The notes beneath the pieces were generated by a model. The model had not been told where the DNA came from and did not search any database. It worked only from the letters and a program-made list of their open reading frames with translations. From Clostridiales bacterium UBA4039 (lineage in GTDB: Bacteria; Bacillota; Clostridia; Lachnospirales; Vallitaleaceae): DNA of 64,000 nucleotides. Made by a program: the position numbers and the translations under genes. Shown in pieces: positions 1 to 7,873 of the stretch. The stretch is taken from positions 1 to 64,000 of the forward strand of contig DGAD01000037.1 in NCBI GenBank assembly GCA_002382805.1, written 5' to 3'. Every line of letters begins with the position of its first letter. The first letter of the stretch is position 1.

Positions 1-441
1 CAAGTCGGTGAAGGTCTGTTCTCCTTCTAGTCGTTCTACAGCTCTTATAATAAGCATACACATCTCTTCTCGTGTAATCACTTGCTTAAAGTTCACAGGT
101 CCCAAATAAGAATCAAAGTCTTCTTCTTTGAGTATTCCAAGCTCCATCGCCTTATCGATATAGTTCTGCGCCCAGTAGCCCTCGCTATTACCTGGTTCTT
201 CTCCTAGTGCACGCACCACCATGGTAATAAACTGATCACGTGCCAATCTCATCTGGGGACGAAAGGTTCCGTCTGGATAGCCAACAATAATCCCTCGGTC
301 ATCTTCACTTAAGCGTTCAACTGCATCATAAAACCAGTCACTGGTATTCACATCCGTACTTCTCGCTCCATAAATGGGGGTAAAAAAAGACAACATGATT
401 AAACATGTCAAGACATAAGCCGTTCCTTTTAACGTATTCAT
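1..441 (-). CDS. S-layer homology (SLH) domain protein, N-terminal part
   Basis: This is the first 147 codons of a gene that runs off the left edge. The ATG at 441-439 follows a GAGGAGAGAATT ribosome-binding site. Residues 1 to about 26 form a signal peptide (hydrophobic core LTCLIMLSFF, likely cleavage after YGA). Two SLH-type repeats follow, at about 35-85 (WFYDAVERLSEDD, GYPDGTFRPQ) and 90-147 (YWAQNYIDKAMELGIL, ITREEMCMLIIRA). SLH repeats anchor exported proteins to pyruvylated secondary wall polymer, so the product is probably an S-layer-associated surface protein. The remainder, and therefore any catalytic domain, is not in the window. Confidence 0.85.
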   Translation of the reverse strand, partial: MNTLKGTAYVLTCLIMLSFFTPIYGARSTDVNTSDWFYDAVERLSEDDRGIIVGYPDGTFRPQMRLARDQFITMVVRALGEEPGNSEGYWAQNYIDKAMELGILKEEDFDSYLGPVNFKQVITREEMCMLIIRAVERLEGEQTFTDL

Positions 442-492
442 AATTCTCTCCTCAATATTATATTTTTTATTTTACTCTGAACCTCTCCATAT

Positions 493-521
493 AGATTACA
501 AAAAATGTCATGTGCATGCAA
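493..521 (-). promoter_or_regulatory. sigma-A-type promoter for the SLH gene
   Basis: On the minus strand, TTGCAT (521-516) and TAATCT (498-493) are separated by 17 bases and lie about 50 bases upstream of the SLH gene start. This is a reasonable but not perfect match to the consensus. Confidence 0.45.
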
Positions 522-546
522 TAGGACGATAGTCTATAAAAAGATA

Positions 547-581
547 CAAAAAAATCGACACACGATGGTATCGATGTCGAT
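547..581 (-). terminator. intrinsic terminator after mtnN and the small gene
   Basis: The arms at 554-560 and 575-581 (ATCGACA and TGTCGAT) form a hairpin with a 14-base loop. On the minus strand it is followed by a run of seven U. It sits just after the stop of the 60-residue small gene, which supports a two-gene transcript ending here. Confidence 0.6.
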
Positions 582-592
582 ATAGCTTACTC

Positions 593-775
593 TTATGTAG
601 TTTCTGTTGTTTCTAAGCGTTGCTTAATATGAGGTTCCGCAAAAGTATATATGGAATATAATGACGCTAAGAGATTCAATACTTTGATGACACTATTTAT
701 GATTTTACGTGTTTTCTTAACACGTAAAACCAATTTTTTAATGCGTCGTATTGTTCTTAAAATAAAGCGAATCAT
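593..775 (-). CDS. small basic membrane-associated protein, unknown
   Basis: This is a 60-residue protein whose ATG (775-773) abuts the mtnN stop codon, so translation is probably coupled. An AAGGTG ribosome-binding site lies within the last mtnN codons. The first 25 residues are very basic (MIRFILRTIRRIKKLVLRVK), followed by a hydrophobic stretch at about 31-45 (VLNLLASLYSIYTF) and a charged tail. This could be a single-pass or peripheral membrane peptide. No family was recognised. A terminator immediately downstream and tight coupling argue that it is real, but an open frame this short could also be chance. Confidence 0.45.
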   Translation of the reverse strand: MIRFILRTIRRIKKLVLRVKKTRKIINSVIKVLNLLASLYSIYTFAEPHIKQRLETTETT

Positions 776-1474
776 TTATAACACCTTCATCATACCTTCA
801 ATCATCTTACACGAATTAGCTGCCGCCTCTTTTACAAACTCATTAAAGTTAACATCTGCACTTGAATCTGCCTTGTCCGAAATCGCACGAATAATAACAC
901 AAGGTACTTTATTCAATGCGCAGACATGTGCAATTGCCGCACCTTCCATCTCTGTACAGTATGCACCAAACTTATCACGTAAATACTCTTTTTTGTTTTC
1001 GCTGGCAACAAACTGGTCTCCACTGACTATACGCTCAATGTGAATGCTCACATTTGAACTTAATGCTTCACCTGCATCATATGCCAGTTTAACTAAATGG
1101 GAGTCTGATGAAAACACGCTGTTATCCATTCGAGGAATCTGTCCAACTTCATATCCAAAGTTACGCGCATCAAAGTCATGCTCTATTGCATCTTTTGATA
1201 TAACGATGTCACCAATTTCTAATTTATTATGTAACGCGCCTGCCACTCCTGTATTAATAATGGCATCCACATAAAATACATCAATTAATATTTGTGTACA
1301 CACTGCTGCATTAACTTTTCCGATTCCAGCACGAACAACCACCGCTTTTTTTCCATTTAAGAAACCAATCACAAAATCCAGAGATGCTATTGAGCGGACT
1401 TCTTGAACATCCATTTTATTTTTTAGTGCTAACACCTCTTCTTCCATTGCACCAATAATTCCAATAAATTCCAT
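776..1474 (-). CDS. mtnN: 5'-methylthioadenosine/S-adenosylhomocysteine nucleosidase
   Basis: This cytosolic enzyme hydrolyses methylthioadenosine and S-adenosylhomocysteine to adenine plus the thioribose product, clearing by-products of SAM use, and it feeds methionine salvage. The 232-residue length is typical. The phosphorylase/nucleosidase fold is shown by GIIGAMEEEV at the N-terminus (catalytic Glu), TEMEGAAIAHV near 172-182 (substrate-binding Glu) and RAISDKAD near 197 (catalytic Asp). The start follows TTAGGAGG. It is the first gene of a short transcript with the 60-residue gene downstream. Confidence 0.93.
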   Translation of the reverse strand: MEFIGIIGAMEEEVLALKNKMDVQEVRSIASLDFVIGFLNGKKAVVVRAGIGKVNAAVCTQILIDVFYVDAIINTGVAGALHNKLEIGDIVISKDAIEHDFDARNFGYEVGQIPRMDNSVFSSDSHLVKLAYDAGEALSSNVSIHIERIVSGDQFVASENKKEYLRDKFGAYCTEMEGAAIAHVCALNKVPCVIIRAISDKADSSADVNFNEFVKEAAANSCKMIEGMMKVL

Positions 1475-1519
1475 AACAACCTCCTAAGGGTTCATTCATA
1501 CACGTTCATCTTCTCCCTT

Positions 1520-1548
1520 ATTATCTCACTAAACTAGTAAAAAGACAA
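1520..1548 (-). promoter_or_regulatory. promoter for mtnN
   Basis: On the minus strand, TTGTCT (1548-1543) and GATAAT (1525-1520) have 17-base spacing. They lie about 45 bases upstream of the mtnN start, and no other candidate in the 1475-1625 gap is better. The rest of that gap shows no gene or clear hairpin. Confidence 0.55.
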
Positions 1549-1625
1549 ATACTATTTCATGATATTTTTTGAAATTTATTTAGAAACTCAAAATTACTAC
1601 ACTTTTTTTCACTCTCAATCCACGC

Positions 1626-3227
1626 TTAAACTAGATGCTTTTGTGATGCTTTTGCGATTTTTTTGTAGAGAATTCCTGTCAACATCAAAAATATAACGAC
1701 GACGATAGGCATGAATACCTCTACATTCAGAGTACTCATAAATAGGATTACTATAGCGGGTGAGAGACCAATAAGCCCCGAGCCAAGAAGTCCGACGAGA
1801 GCATTGGCACTTTGCTTAACAATTGCCGTCTCCGAAACCCAATCATAGTGATGCATGTTAATGTCAATGAACATTCCCCATACAGGTATAAACAAGCAGT
1901 AGATAAGTGGAATACTAATAATATATAGCGCACTGATAAAATTCGATGCAAAGCGAATGCTTAACAGTAATGAACTGATGAACGCCGTAGGCAAAATAAT
2001 GGACAGATTAACTAACATCTTGCTTTGAAAAATCGTCATTGGATGAATTGGTAATGATTGGAGAATCCATATGTTTTTTCCTTCAAGTGATAGTGAAACA
2101 GCTGCCGTACAACTCATTCCAACCATTCCGCAGACAACAAATGGCAACATGCTCTCTAGCATCTGATATGCATTATCCATCGGAAACATACTTATAATCA
2201 TATCATCTGATACAAAAAAAGCAGCAACGCTGAGTACGATTGCCATAATAACACCTACACCGACATTCAACACATACACTGTACTTGATAGAAAACGTTT
2301 GAGTTCTTTTTTATAGAGCGCTTTTAACGGTGACGCATTGTGTAGTTGTGTTAGTTGATAATTCGAATGTGTCTGGTGTGTCATTAATGCTGTATTAATC
2401 TGCTTATATTGTCTAGCTAAAACTAGGATAAATACCCCATACCAAAGAACAGAGGTTCCCACAAATATTCCAAGAGAAACCAAACTACTATTTACCACAG
2501 CCTCTGTATAATATCGAGCCAGTGGATAGGATTTATTGATCATATCGCCTATTGTAGCTCCTAAATTCGCCATGTTTTGTGTTGTCCATGCTGATTCGTC
2601 AAGACCGCCTCCAACAAAAGATAACACAAGAATTCCTACAAGTAAAACCAAAGATAGCACTGTGGATAAAGCATTCGAATAGCGAAACTTTGATGCAATC
2701 CAAACAATAATTGCACCGATAGTGGCTGCGATTGTCGTTGGAAACAAAGGAGCAACGAGCATTCCCACAACCCAAATCGGATAAAACAATAACGTAACCG
2801 AACTATACTGAATATAAGCTATCCCCATTGGCAACATCACAAGTAAGACCATCAAACTATTAAGCCCATACATTAATAAAAATCGGCTAAAAATAATTGT
2901 ACGTGTTGTTAACGGAAGAGACATCATTATCTCATAATCTTTAAATGCAAATAACGTACCGTTAGATTTTAAAATTGTAAAAAACAGGATAAAAGCACTC
3001 GCCATAATCAAACCATACGCCGGAATAATCTCTGTCATCCCCATCATGGCTAGACTCATTCCCATCATATACGCATATACCATCAGCATTAAGCACAGGA
3101 AAATCCCAACTGCCAGCATTAGATAAAATCGACGTTTGTTGCGTATTTCTCCTTTGCTTTGGAATGTATTTAACTTAAATTGATTGATGAGTAATGTTCT
3201 AGATAATAAGAGCACTTTATTTTTCAT
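1626..3227 (-). CDS. ABC transporter permease (ABC-2/exporter type)
   Basis: This is a 533-residue polytopic membrane protein with many hydrophobic helices, beginning with a pair near residues 35-57 and 68-88. It contains the TTRTIIFSRFLLMYGLNSL segment typical of large ABC-2-like permeases that act with a single separate ATPase. Its start overlaps the end of the ATPase gene by 11 bases, so the two subunits are translationally coupled and almost certainly form one transporter. The substrate is unknown. It is the last gene of the regulator/ATPase/permease operon, and no convincing terminator hairpin was found after its stop. Confidence 0.8.
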   Translation of the reverse strand: MKNKVLLLSRTLLINQFKLNTFQSKGEIRNKRRFYLMLAVGIFLCLMLMVYAYMMGMSLAMMGMTEIIPAYGLIMASAFILFFTILKSNGTLFAFKDYEIMMSLPLTTRTIIFSRFLLMYGLNSLMVLLVMLPMGIAYIQYSSVTLLFYPIWVVGMLVAPLFPTTIAATIGAIIVWIASKFRYSNALSTVLSLVLLVGILVLSFVGGGLDESAWTTQNMANLGATIGDMINKSYPLARYYTEAVVNSSLVSLGIFVGTSVLWYGVFILVLARQYKQINTALMTHQTHSNYQLTQLHNASPLKALYKKELKRFLSSTVYVLNVGVGVIMAIVLSVAAFFVSDDMIISMFPMDNAYQMLESMLPFVVCGMVGMSCTAAVSLSLEGKNIWILQSLPIHPMTIFQSKMLVNLSIILPTAFISSLLLSIRFASNFISALYIISIPLIYCLFIPVWGMFIDINMHHYDWVSETAIVKQSANALVGLLGSGLIGLSPAIVILFMSTLNVEVFMPIVVVIFLMLTGILYKKIAKASQKHLV

Positions 3228-3930
3228 TGGCCACCTCCATAAAGAGGGCTTCCAGGGAGCTGTCTTTAATCAGTTCCTGTGTTGGCCCGTTTGCCATCAG
3301 ATGCCCGGATTTGATAATGGCTATCTTATTGCATAGTTTTTCTGCTACTTCTAATACGTGAGTAGAAAAAAACACTGCACTTCCTTGTGCACAAAGCTCA
3401 CGCATAGCATTTTTTAGGGTAATAGCCGCTTTGGGGTCCAAACCAACAAAGGGCTCATCTAAGATAAGAAGCTTCGGTCGATGAATTAACGCTGCAATAA
3501 TTGCAACTTTTTGTTTCATACCGTGGGAGTAAGACGCAATCAAATCTCCTAAATCCTTCATAATCTCAAAATCCTCTGCATAACTTTCAATACGCAAAGT
3601 GCGTTCCTTACTATCCACACCAAAAATATCTGCAATAAAATTGAGATACTGGATTCCCGTAAGGTGTTCATATAAATCCGGATTATCCGGAATATAAGCC
3701 ATCATCTGTTTCGCTTTAATGGGTTGTTCCTTGATGGATATATCGTTAATCTTAATTTCCCCTTCTTCAAAATCAAGGATGCCTACTACTGATTTAATCG
3801 TTGTACTTTTTCCAGCACCATTATGCCCGATAAATCCTAAAATATCACCTGATTCAACTGTCAAAGACAAATTATCTACCGCTTTTTTTCCACCTTTGTA
3901 CGTTTTTGAAAAATTCGTAATCGTTAACAT
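3217..3930 (-). CDS. ABC transporter ATP-binding protein
   Basis: This 237-residue nucleotide-binding subunit energises the adjacent permease. Walker A is GHNGAGKST, the signature region is SYSHGMKQKVAI, Walker B is LLILDEPFVGLD and the switch His is in FFSTHVLEVAEK. The chosen start is the ATG at 3930-3928 (MLTITNFSKTY), which has AGGGGG six bases upstream. An in-frame ATG 24 bases earlier lacks a comparable site. The gene begins 10 bases after the regulator stop. The C-terminal tail resembles bacitracin or multidrug-type exporters (Ccm/Nat group), but the cargo cannot be predicted. Confidence 0.88.
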   Translation of the reverse strand: MLTITNFSKTYKGGKKAVDNLSLTVESGDILGFIGHNGAGKSTTIKSVVGILDFEEGEIKINDISIKEQPIKAKQMMAYIPDNPDLYEHLTGIQYLNFIADIFGVDSKERTLRIESYAEDFEIMKDLGDLIASYSHGMKQKVAIIAALIHRPKLLILDEPFVGLDPKAAITLKNAMRELCAQGSAVFFSTHVLEVAEKLCNKIAIIKSGHLMANGPTQELIKDSSLEALFMEVANEK

Positions 3931-3940
3931 ACATATCCCC

Positions 3941-4468
3941 CTATTCTTCTTCACACGGTGATGAAATAAATGTTATCCTCCTAGGTTTTCGTTGACCATC
4001 CGCCTTGTTTTTGATCATCTCATTGATCAGCTCTCCAATTTTTTCCGCAAACTGAGCCATCTCGTCATCTGAAAGCATCAATGTTGACGTCCCCATAAAA
4101 TACATATCCTTTTTAAAATCAGCATCTTCTTGTTTGATGTAATTGTGAAATGCTCCCATAATATTGAGTAAACCTATATCTAAAATCTGTATAATCGTCT
4201 CAAGGCTTTCTCCATCATTAATATGGTCTTCTTTTATACTATATACCTTTTCCACTGTTCCACGAATTTTATTTTCTTTAACCACCTGTATAAAGCCTGC
4301 ACTCTCAAGTGTTTTAACATGTCTATATAAGGTTGCTTGAGATACATCTGAAAGCTCTCCTGCAAGCTGTGATGTTGTCACTTCTTTTAAAAGCATACAT
4401 GTCTGTAAAATTCGAAGTCGTATTGGGTGCATCAATAATTTATATGCATCCAGTGATGCTTTTTTCAT
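3941..4468 (-). CDS. winged-helix (ArsR/PadR-like) transcriptional regulator
   Basis: This 175-residue protein has an N-terminal winged helix at about residues 5-85 (HPIRLRILQTCML, TTSQLAGELSDVSQATLYRHVKTL split by the turn) and a C-terminal half with no recognised ligand domain, possibly for dimerisation. The recognition helix SQATLYRHVKTLE is clear. It is the first gene of the operon with the ABC ATPase and permease, and its promoter overlaps a long inverted repeat, so autoregulation and control of the exporter are likely (inference). The start follows AGGAGGAAAAAT. Confidence 0.82.
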   Translation of the reverse strand: MKKASLDAYKLLMHPIRLRILQTCMLLKEVTTSQLAGELSDVSQATLYRHVKTLESAGFIQVVKENKIRGTVEKVYSIKEDHINDGESLETIIQILDIGLLNIMGAFHNYIKQEDADFKKDMYFMGTSTLMLSDDEMAQFAEKIGELINEMIKNKADGQRKPRRITFISSPCEEE

Positions 4469-4488
4469 ATATTTTTCCTCCTAAAAAA

Positions 4489-4545
4489 CAGTTGCAAAAA
4501 ACACTAACATTATCACTTTTGATAATATTAGCATTATTGCAACTG
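4489..4545. promoter_or_regulatory. hyphenated palindrome, likely operator of the ABC operon
   Basis: The outer arms CAGTTGCAA (4489-4497) and TTGCAACTG (4537-4545) are a perfect 9-base inverted repeat. An inner pair, TAACATTATCA and TGATAATATTA, matches at 10 of 11 positions around a 4-base centre. The element overlaps the -10 region and the transcription start of the adjacent promoter, which is the expected place for repressor binding. Confidence 0.5.
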
Positions 4546-4553
4546 TTTGTCAA
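4525..4553 (-). promoter_or_regulatory. strong promoter of the regulator/ABC operon
   Basis: On the minus strand, TTGACA (4553-4548) and TAATAT (4530-4525) are separated by exactly 17 bases. This is close to the sigma-A consensus. Transcription would start near 4518, within the inner inverted repeat, about 50 bases before the regulator start codon. Confidence 0.7.
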
Positions 4554-4577
4554 TAAGGGTTTACATTGTTAGTATAC

Positions 4578-6272
4578 TTAATTCGAAGTTTTTATCCATT
4601 GATAGTTTTCGTTGACATAGGGGTTAATTGCATCAAAGACATATCCTTCCCCATACAACATGTCATATTGAAACAAGTGTAAACGTTCATCACGTTTTTC
4701 TTGCGATATCCTTTGCAGATGTGTTGCCGCAATAGGTCCAATGTTATAGGTAATATTGGCCTGTCGCAGTACTTGTGCCGCTAATTCATAAGTATCAAGA
4801 TCCTTATCCTGTATTGGCATCGGATAATTACTCCATATGACGTATTCTGTGGCATAGAGATTCTCATCGACTAACTGGGTTGCTGTTAGTCCAAGGGGTG
4901 GCAGGTGATCTCCATATAACACTAATATAGTGGGTTCTGTATGTTGTTCTAACATCGTTACTAAGTCATTGATGAACTGATCCTCTTCTTTTAGTTGTGT
5001 CATATAATAACCTAGCGGGTCTTCTTCTGGATATTTTCCGTGAGGCTGTACAGACACTGCAAAGATAAAGTCTCTTGCAGTTGTCGAATGCAATCTTTTT
5101 TGAATACTGTCTAGATATACCGCGTCTTTTGCCCATCCCAGTGCATTAAACTCTACCTGCTCCATACCTTCAAGCGATAAAAATGCGTCAAAACCCAACT
5201 GCTCATAGACTAAATGTCGATTATAGAATTCTCCAATATTGTTATGCATCGCATAAGTTGCATAACCATGATTTTTCAGATTATAGGCTAAGCTTTCCGC
5301 TGGTTTTTCTTTTAGAATCGCATTATATGGATATTCTCCCAGTCCAAAAAAATCCAGCTTCATCCCTGTTAAGACTTCAAACTCTGTGTTCGCGGTTCCA
5401 TCCCCTAGCACCGGAACGCCCAGCATACCAGAAGAATATATATCCATTAGCTCCATGTAGCGTGGCATCGGTTGTATTTTTTCCGTATTTTTCATTAGAC
5501 GCTCCACATTAAATACCGATTCTAACTGTACCATAATAATGTTGGGTTTTATGTTGACCTTCTTTTCTTGGTGCGTTTTTTGCCACGCCTCTTGCACCAT
5601 AGTTTTAGAATAGTCCTCTGGTTCTTGAATCCCTTGCCCAAGTAAGCTATCCGTAAAACAATACGTAAATCCGTAGTTGGCATAGCTTTGTTGAATGTCC
5701 ACCGGTTCTTCGCTACCCCTATCTTCTTCAGATTGCAATGGAATAATTGTAGCACTTCCTATAAATGCACTTACCAAAATTGTCGTGATAACACTGCGCT
5801 TTCTTTGCCGAACAGAATTTTGATGTATCGCCAACTGCTTCATGATTTTATACACCAGTACAGCTAATCCAGCCATTCCAATAATTAGCCATGCAATTTG
5901 AAGGGCCGAAAAATAATTTGGCAACAATAACACTGCATTCTTTACCACTTTTAGGTCCATGGCTGTCATTGGCGCCGTACGAAAAAAATTAAGCATGATA
6001 AAGTTGGCAATACCAATGGCCAACCAAATAAAAATCACCAAAAACTCAATCATATACCGGACCTTAAAAATCCCTGCAATAGATAATGTCAGCATAATTA
6101 TCAATGTATTTAAGCAAAAATAGAGTGTCTTTTCTGAAGCAAATTGCGCCAGTTCACTAAATGACCTTCCGTTAAGAACTTCTAATAAACAGTTCATTGC
6201 CACTGCAATAATAAGTAAACGCAGTATTGACAACATATATTTTTTTATTTTTTTACCTTGAATTTTTTTCAT
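4578..6272 (-). CDS. LTA synthase family membrane sulfatase/phosphotransferase
   Basis: This 564-residue enzyme resembles lipoteichoic acid synthases, which polymerise or transfer phosphoglycerol onto cell-envelope glycolipids. Several N-terminal membrane helices (about 10-165) are followed by an extracellular alkaline-phosphatase-fold domain from about 240. Its metal site is shown by PNIIMVQLESVF, by the nucleophile region GDGTANTEFEVLTG (catalytic Thr), and by QPHGKYP and YGDHLPP. An apparent polar linker occurs at about 170-235. The start has GGAG five bases upstream. It could alternatively be a phosphoethanolamine or phosphoglycerol transferase. It is probably monocistronic, with its own promoter. 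Confidence 0.85.
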   Translation of the reverse strand: MKKIQGKKIKKYMLSILRLLIIAVAMNCLLEVLNGRSFSELAQFASEKTLYFCLNTLIIMLTLSIAGIFKVRYMIEFLVIFIWLAIGIANFIMLNFFRTAPMTAMDLKVVKNAVLLLPNYFSALQIAWLIIGMAGLAVLVYKIMKQLAIHQNSVRQRKRSVITTILVSAFIGSATIIPLQSEEDRGSEEPVDIQQSYANYGFTYCFTDSLLGQGIQEPEDYSKTMVQEAWQKTHQEKKVNIKPNIIMVQLESVFNVERLMKNTEKIQPMPRYMELMDIYSSGMLGVPVLGDGTANTEFEVLTGMKLDFFGLGEYPYNAILKEKPAESLAYNLKNHGYATYAMHNNIGEFYNRHLVYEQLGFDAFLSLEGMEQVEFNALGWAKDAVYLDSIQKRLHSTTARDFIFAVSVQPHGKYPEEDPLGYYMTQLKEEDQFINDLVTMLEQHTEPTILVLYGDHLPPLGLTATQLVDENLYATEYVIWSNYPMPIQDKDLDTYELAAQVLRQANITYNIGPIAATHLQRISQEKRDERLHLFQYDMLYGEGYVFDAINPYVNENYQWIKTSN

Positions 6273-6334
6273 CGCTCTCCAAACCCTTTTTTCTCTATCT
6301 ATTTTTTATCTATTCAAACTATATCATGTCATAG

Positions 6335-6362
6335 ATTTTATCACTTATTTTTCATATGTCAA
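6335..6362 (-). promoter_or_regulatory. promoter for the LTA-synthase-like gene
   Basis: On the minus strand, TTGACA (6362-6357) and TAAAAT (6340-6335) have 16-base spacing and lie about 60 bases upstream of the start codon. The pair is divergent from, and adjacent to, the pyrB promoter. Confidence 0.6.
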
Positions 6363-6375
6363 TGAAGATATTTTC

Positions 6376-6404
6376 TTGACTTACGCCTCTCAAAGTGATA
6401 TTCT
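6376..6404 (+). promoter_or_regulatory. promoter for pyrBI
   Basis: TTGACT (6376-6381) and TATTCT (6399-6404) have 17-base spacing. The predicted transcript starts near 6411, giving a leader of about 65 bases that contains the PyrR-binding loop. Confidence 0.65.
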
Positions 6405-6443
6405 ATCCATAAATATTTTAAGAAAATATCTTATACTTTTAAA

Positions 6444-6463
6444 TGTAGTCCTGTGAGGCTAAC
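6444..6463 (+). promoter_or_regulatory. PyrR-binding RNA loop in the pyrB leader
   Basis: Positions 6447-6460 read AGTCCTGTGAGGCT, an exact fit to the known PyrR binding-loop consensus ARUCCNGNGAGGYU. The flanking TGT and ACA can form a short lower stem with one bulged A. The AAAGGAG ribosome-binding site begins only a few bases downstream, so UMP-bound PyrR could block ribosome entry. No antiterminator/terminator pair is visible, which favours translational control (inference). Confidence 0.8.
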
Positions 6464-6476
6464 AAAGGAGATTAAT

Positions 6477-7400
6477 ATGATTAAAGGAAAACACCTTATT
6501 GAACCTACGGATTTAACTCTTGATGAGCTGGAGGTCTTATTTGACCTTGCACTAAAAATAGAGGCTAATCCCAAGAACTACCTTAGTGAACTCAATGGCT
6601 ATCTACTAGCCTCATTATTCTATGAACCTTCCACGCGAACACGCTTTAGCTTCGAAGCAGCCATGCTTCGTCTTGGCGGTCAAGTCATCGGTTTCTCCGA
6701 ACCTAATTCTTCGTCTGTATCCAAAGGTGAATCTGTTGCCGACACCATCCGTACTGTTGCTTGCTATGCGGATATTGCCGTCATGCGCCATCCTAAAGAG
6801 GGTGCCCCAAAACTTGCCTCAAAGCGTTCTCCTATTCCGATTATCAACGCTGGTGACGGTGGACATCAACACCCGACCCAAACGTTAACGGATTTACTTA
6901 CCATTCGTTCCCTTAAAGGATCTATTGCAAATAAAGTTATCGGTTTTTGTGGCGATCTTAAGTTTGGGCGTACTGTCCATTCTCTCGTAAAAGCCATGGC
7001 ACGCTACGCCAATATCACTTTTGTGTTTATTTCACCACCGGAACTTGCCATGCCTTCACATATCAAAGATTCCCTTAAACCTCATCAAATTATCGAAGTG
7101 GATAATCTAGAAGATGTTATTGATCAGCTTGATATCCTTTATATGACCCGTATCCAGCGCGAACGTTTCTTTAATGAAGAAGAATATCTGCGTTTAAAAA
7201 GTTATTTTGTTTTGACCAAAGATAAACTTCTTACATCCAAAAAAGATATGATTATCATGCATCCGCTGCCACGGGTTGATGAGATTCATCCAAGTGTTGA
7301 CGAAGATCCTCGTGCAGTATACTTTACCCAGGCAGGGTATGGCATGTATATACGTATGGCCCTCATCCTTAAACTTTTGAAAGGAGATCATCATGCTTAA
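6477..7400 (+). CDS. pyrB: aspartate carbamoyltransferase, catalytic subunit
   Basis: This enzyme condenses carbamoyl phosphate and L-aspartate to N-carbamoyl-aspartate in de novo pyrimidine synthesis. The 307-residue length is typical. Visible motifs are the carbamoyl-phosphate site [23 protein letters not shown], the aspartate loop TRIQRERF and [10 protein letters not shown]. The start is the ATG at 6477 (MIKGKHL), preceded by AAAGGAG. A GTG 24 bases upstream lies inside the PyrR loop and is rejected. It overlaps pyrI by 8 bases, consistent with coupled synthesis of the two subunits. Regulation by the adjacent PyrR site is predicted. Confidence 0.96.
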   Translation: MIKGKHLIEPTDLTLDELEVLFDLALKIEANPKNYLSELNGYLLASLFYEPSTRTRFSFEAAMLRLGGQVIGFSEPNSSSVSKGESVADTIRTVACYADIAVMRHPKEGAPKLASKRSPIPIINAGDGGHQHPTQTLTDLLTIRSLKGSIANKVIGFCGDLKFGRTVHSLVKAMARYANITFVFISPPELAMPSHIKDSLKPHQIIEVDNLEDVIDQLDILYMTRIQRERFFNEEEYLRLKSYFVLTKDKLLTSKKDMIIMHPLPRVDEIHPSVDEDPRAVYFTQAGYGMYIRMALILKLLKGDHHA

Positions 7401-7824
7401 AGTTGAATCCATAAAAAAAGGAATCGTTATTGACCATATCCGTGCAGGACTCGGCTATCAGATTTTTACGGACCTCAAACTTGATCAGGTCGACTATACT
7501 ACTGCACTTATACGCAATGTCCCTTCAAAAAAACTGGGCAAAAAAGATCTCATCAAGATTGATAATGTCGTTGACCTTGACTTTGACATGCTTGGACTCC
7601 TTGACCCTAATATCACCGTTGTGATTATAGAAAATGAAGAGGTTCATGAAAAAGTCAAACTTTCTTTGCCAAAAAAGGTCCACGGTATGTTACAATGTAA
7701 AAATCCACGCTGCATTAGCACCGTCGAAAAAATAGATGATATTACATTTTATCTTGTCAACGATAAGACACGTGAGTACCGTTGCGAATACTGCGACACG
7801 CCTTATTACACACATAAGTCTTAG
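7393..7824 (+). CDS. pyrI: aspartate carbamoyltransferase, regulatory subunit
   Basis: This 143-residue subunit gives the catalytic trimers nucleotide allostery. The N-terminal domain (about 1-95) is the nucleotide-binding alpha/beta fold. The C-terminal zinc domain carries Cys102, Cys107, Cys131 and Cys134 (CKNPRC and CEYC). Its start codon lies inside the last codons of pyrB behind AAAGGAG. A regulatory subunit means the enzyme is of the E. coli-like allosteric class, not the unregulated trimer of Bacillus. This arrangement is common in Clostridia. Confidence 0.95.
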   Translation: MLKVESIKKGIVIDHIRAGLGYQIFTDLKLDQVDYTTALIRNVPSKKLGKKDLIKIDNVVDLDFDMLGLLDPNITVVIIENEEVHEKVKLSLPKKVHGMLQCKNPRCISTVEKIDDITFYLVNDKTREYRCEYCDTPYYTHKS

Positions 7825-7873
7825 TTAAGCGCCACGTAAAGCGTTGACCAGATGCCATAGAAAGGTGATGCAT

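Noticed and set aside
651..1043. Open frame on the plus strand, 130 codons
   Set aside because: It is antisense to mtnN and the small gene, has no ribosome-binding site, and has no recognisable product.
6453..6476. GTG start 24 bases before the chosen pyrB start
   Set aside because: It lies inside the PyrR-binding loop and would add eight residues with no family match. The ATG at 6477 has the AAAGGAG site.
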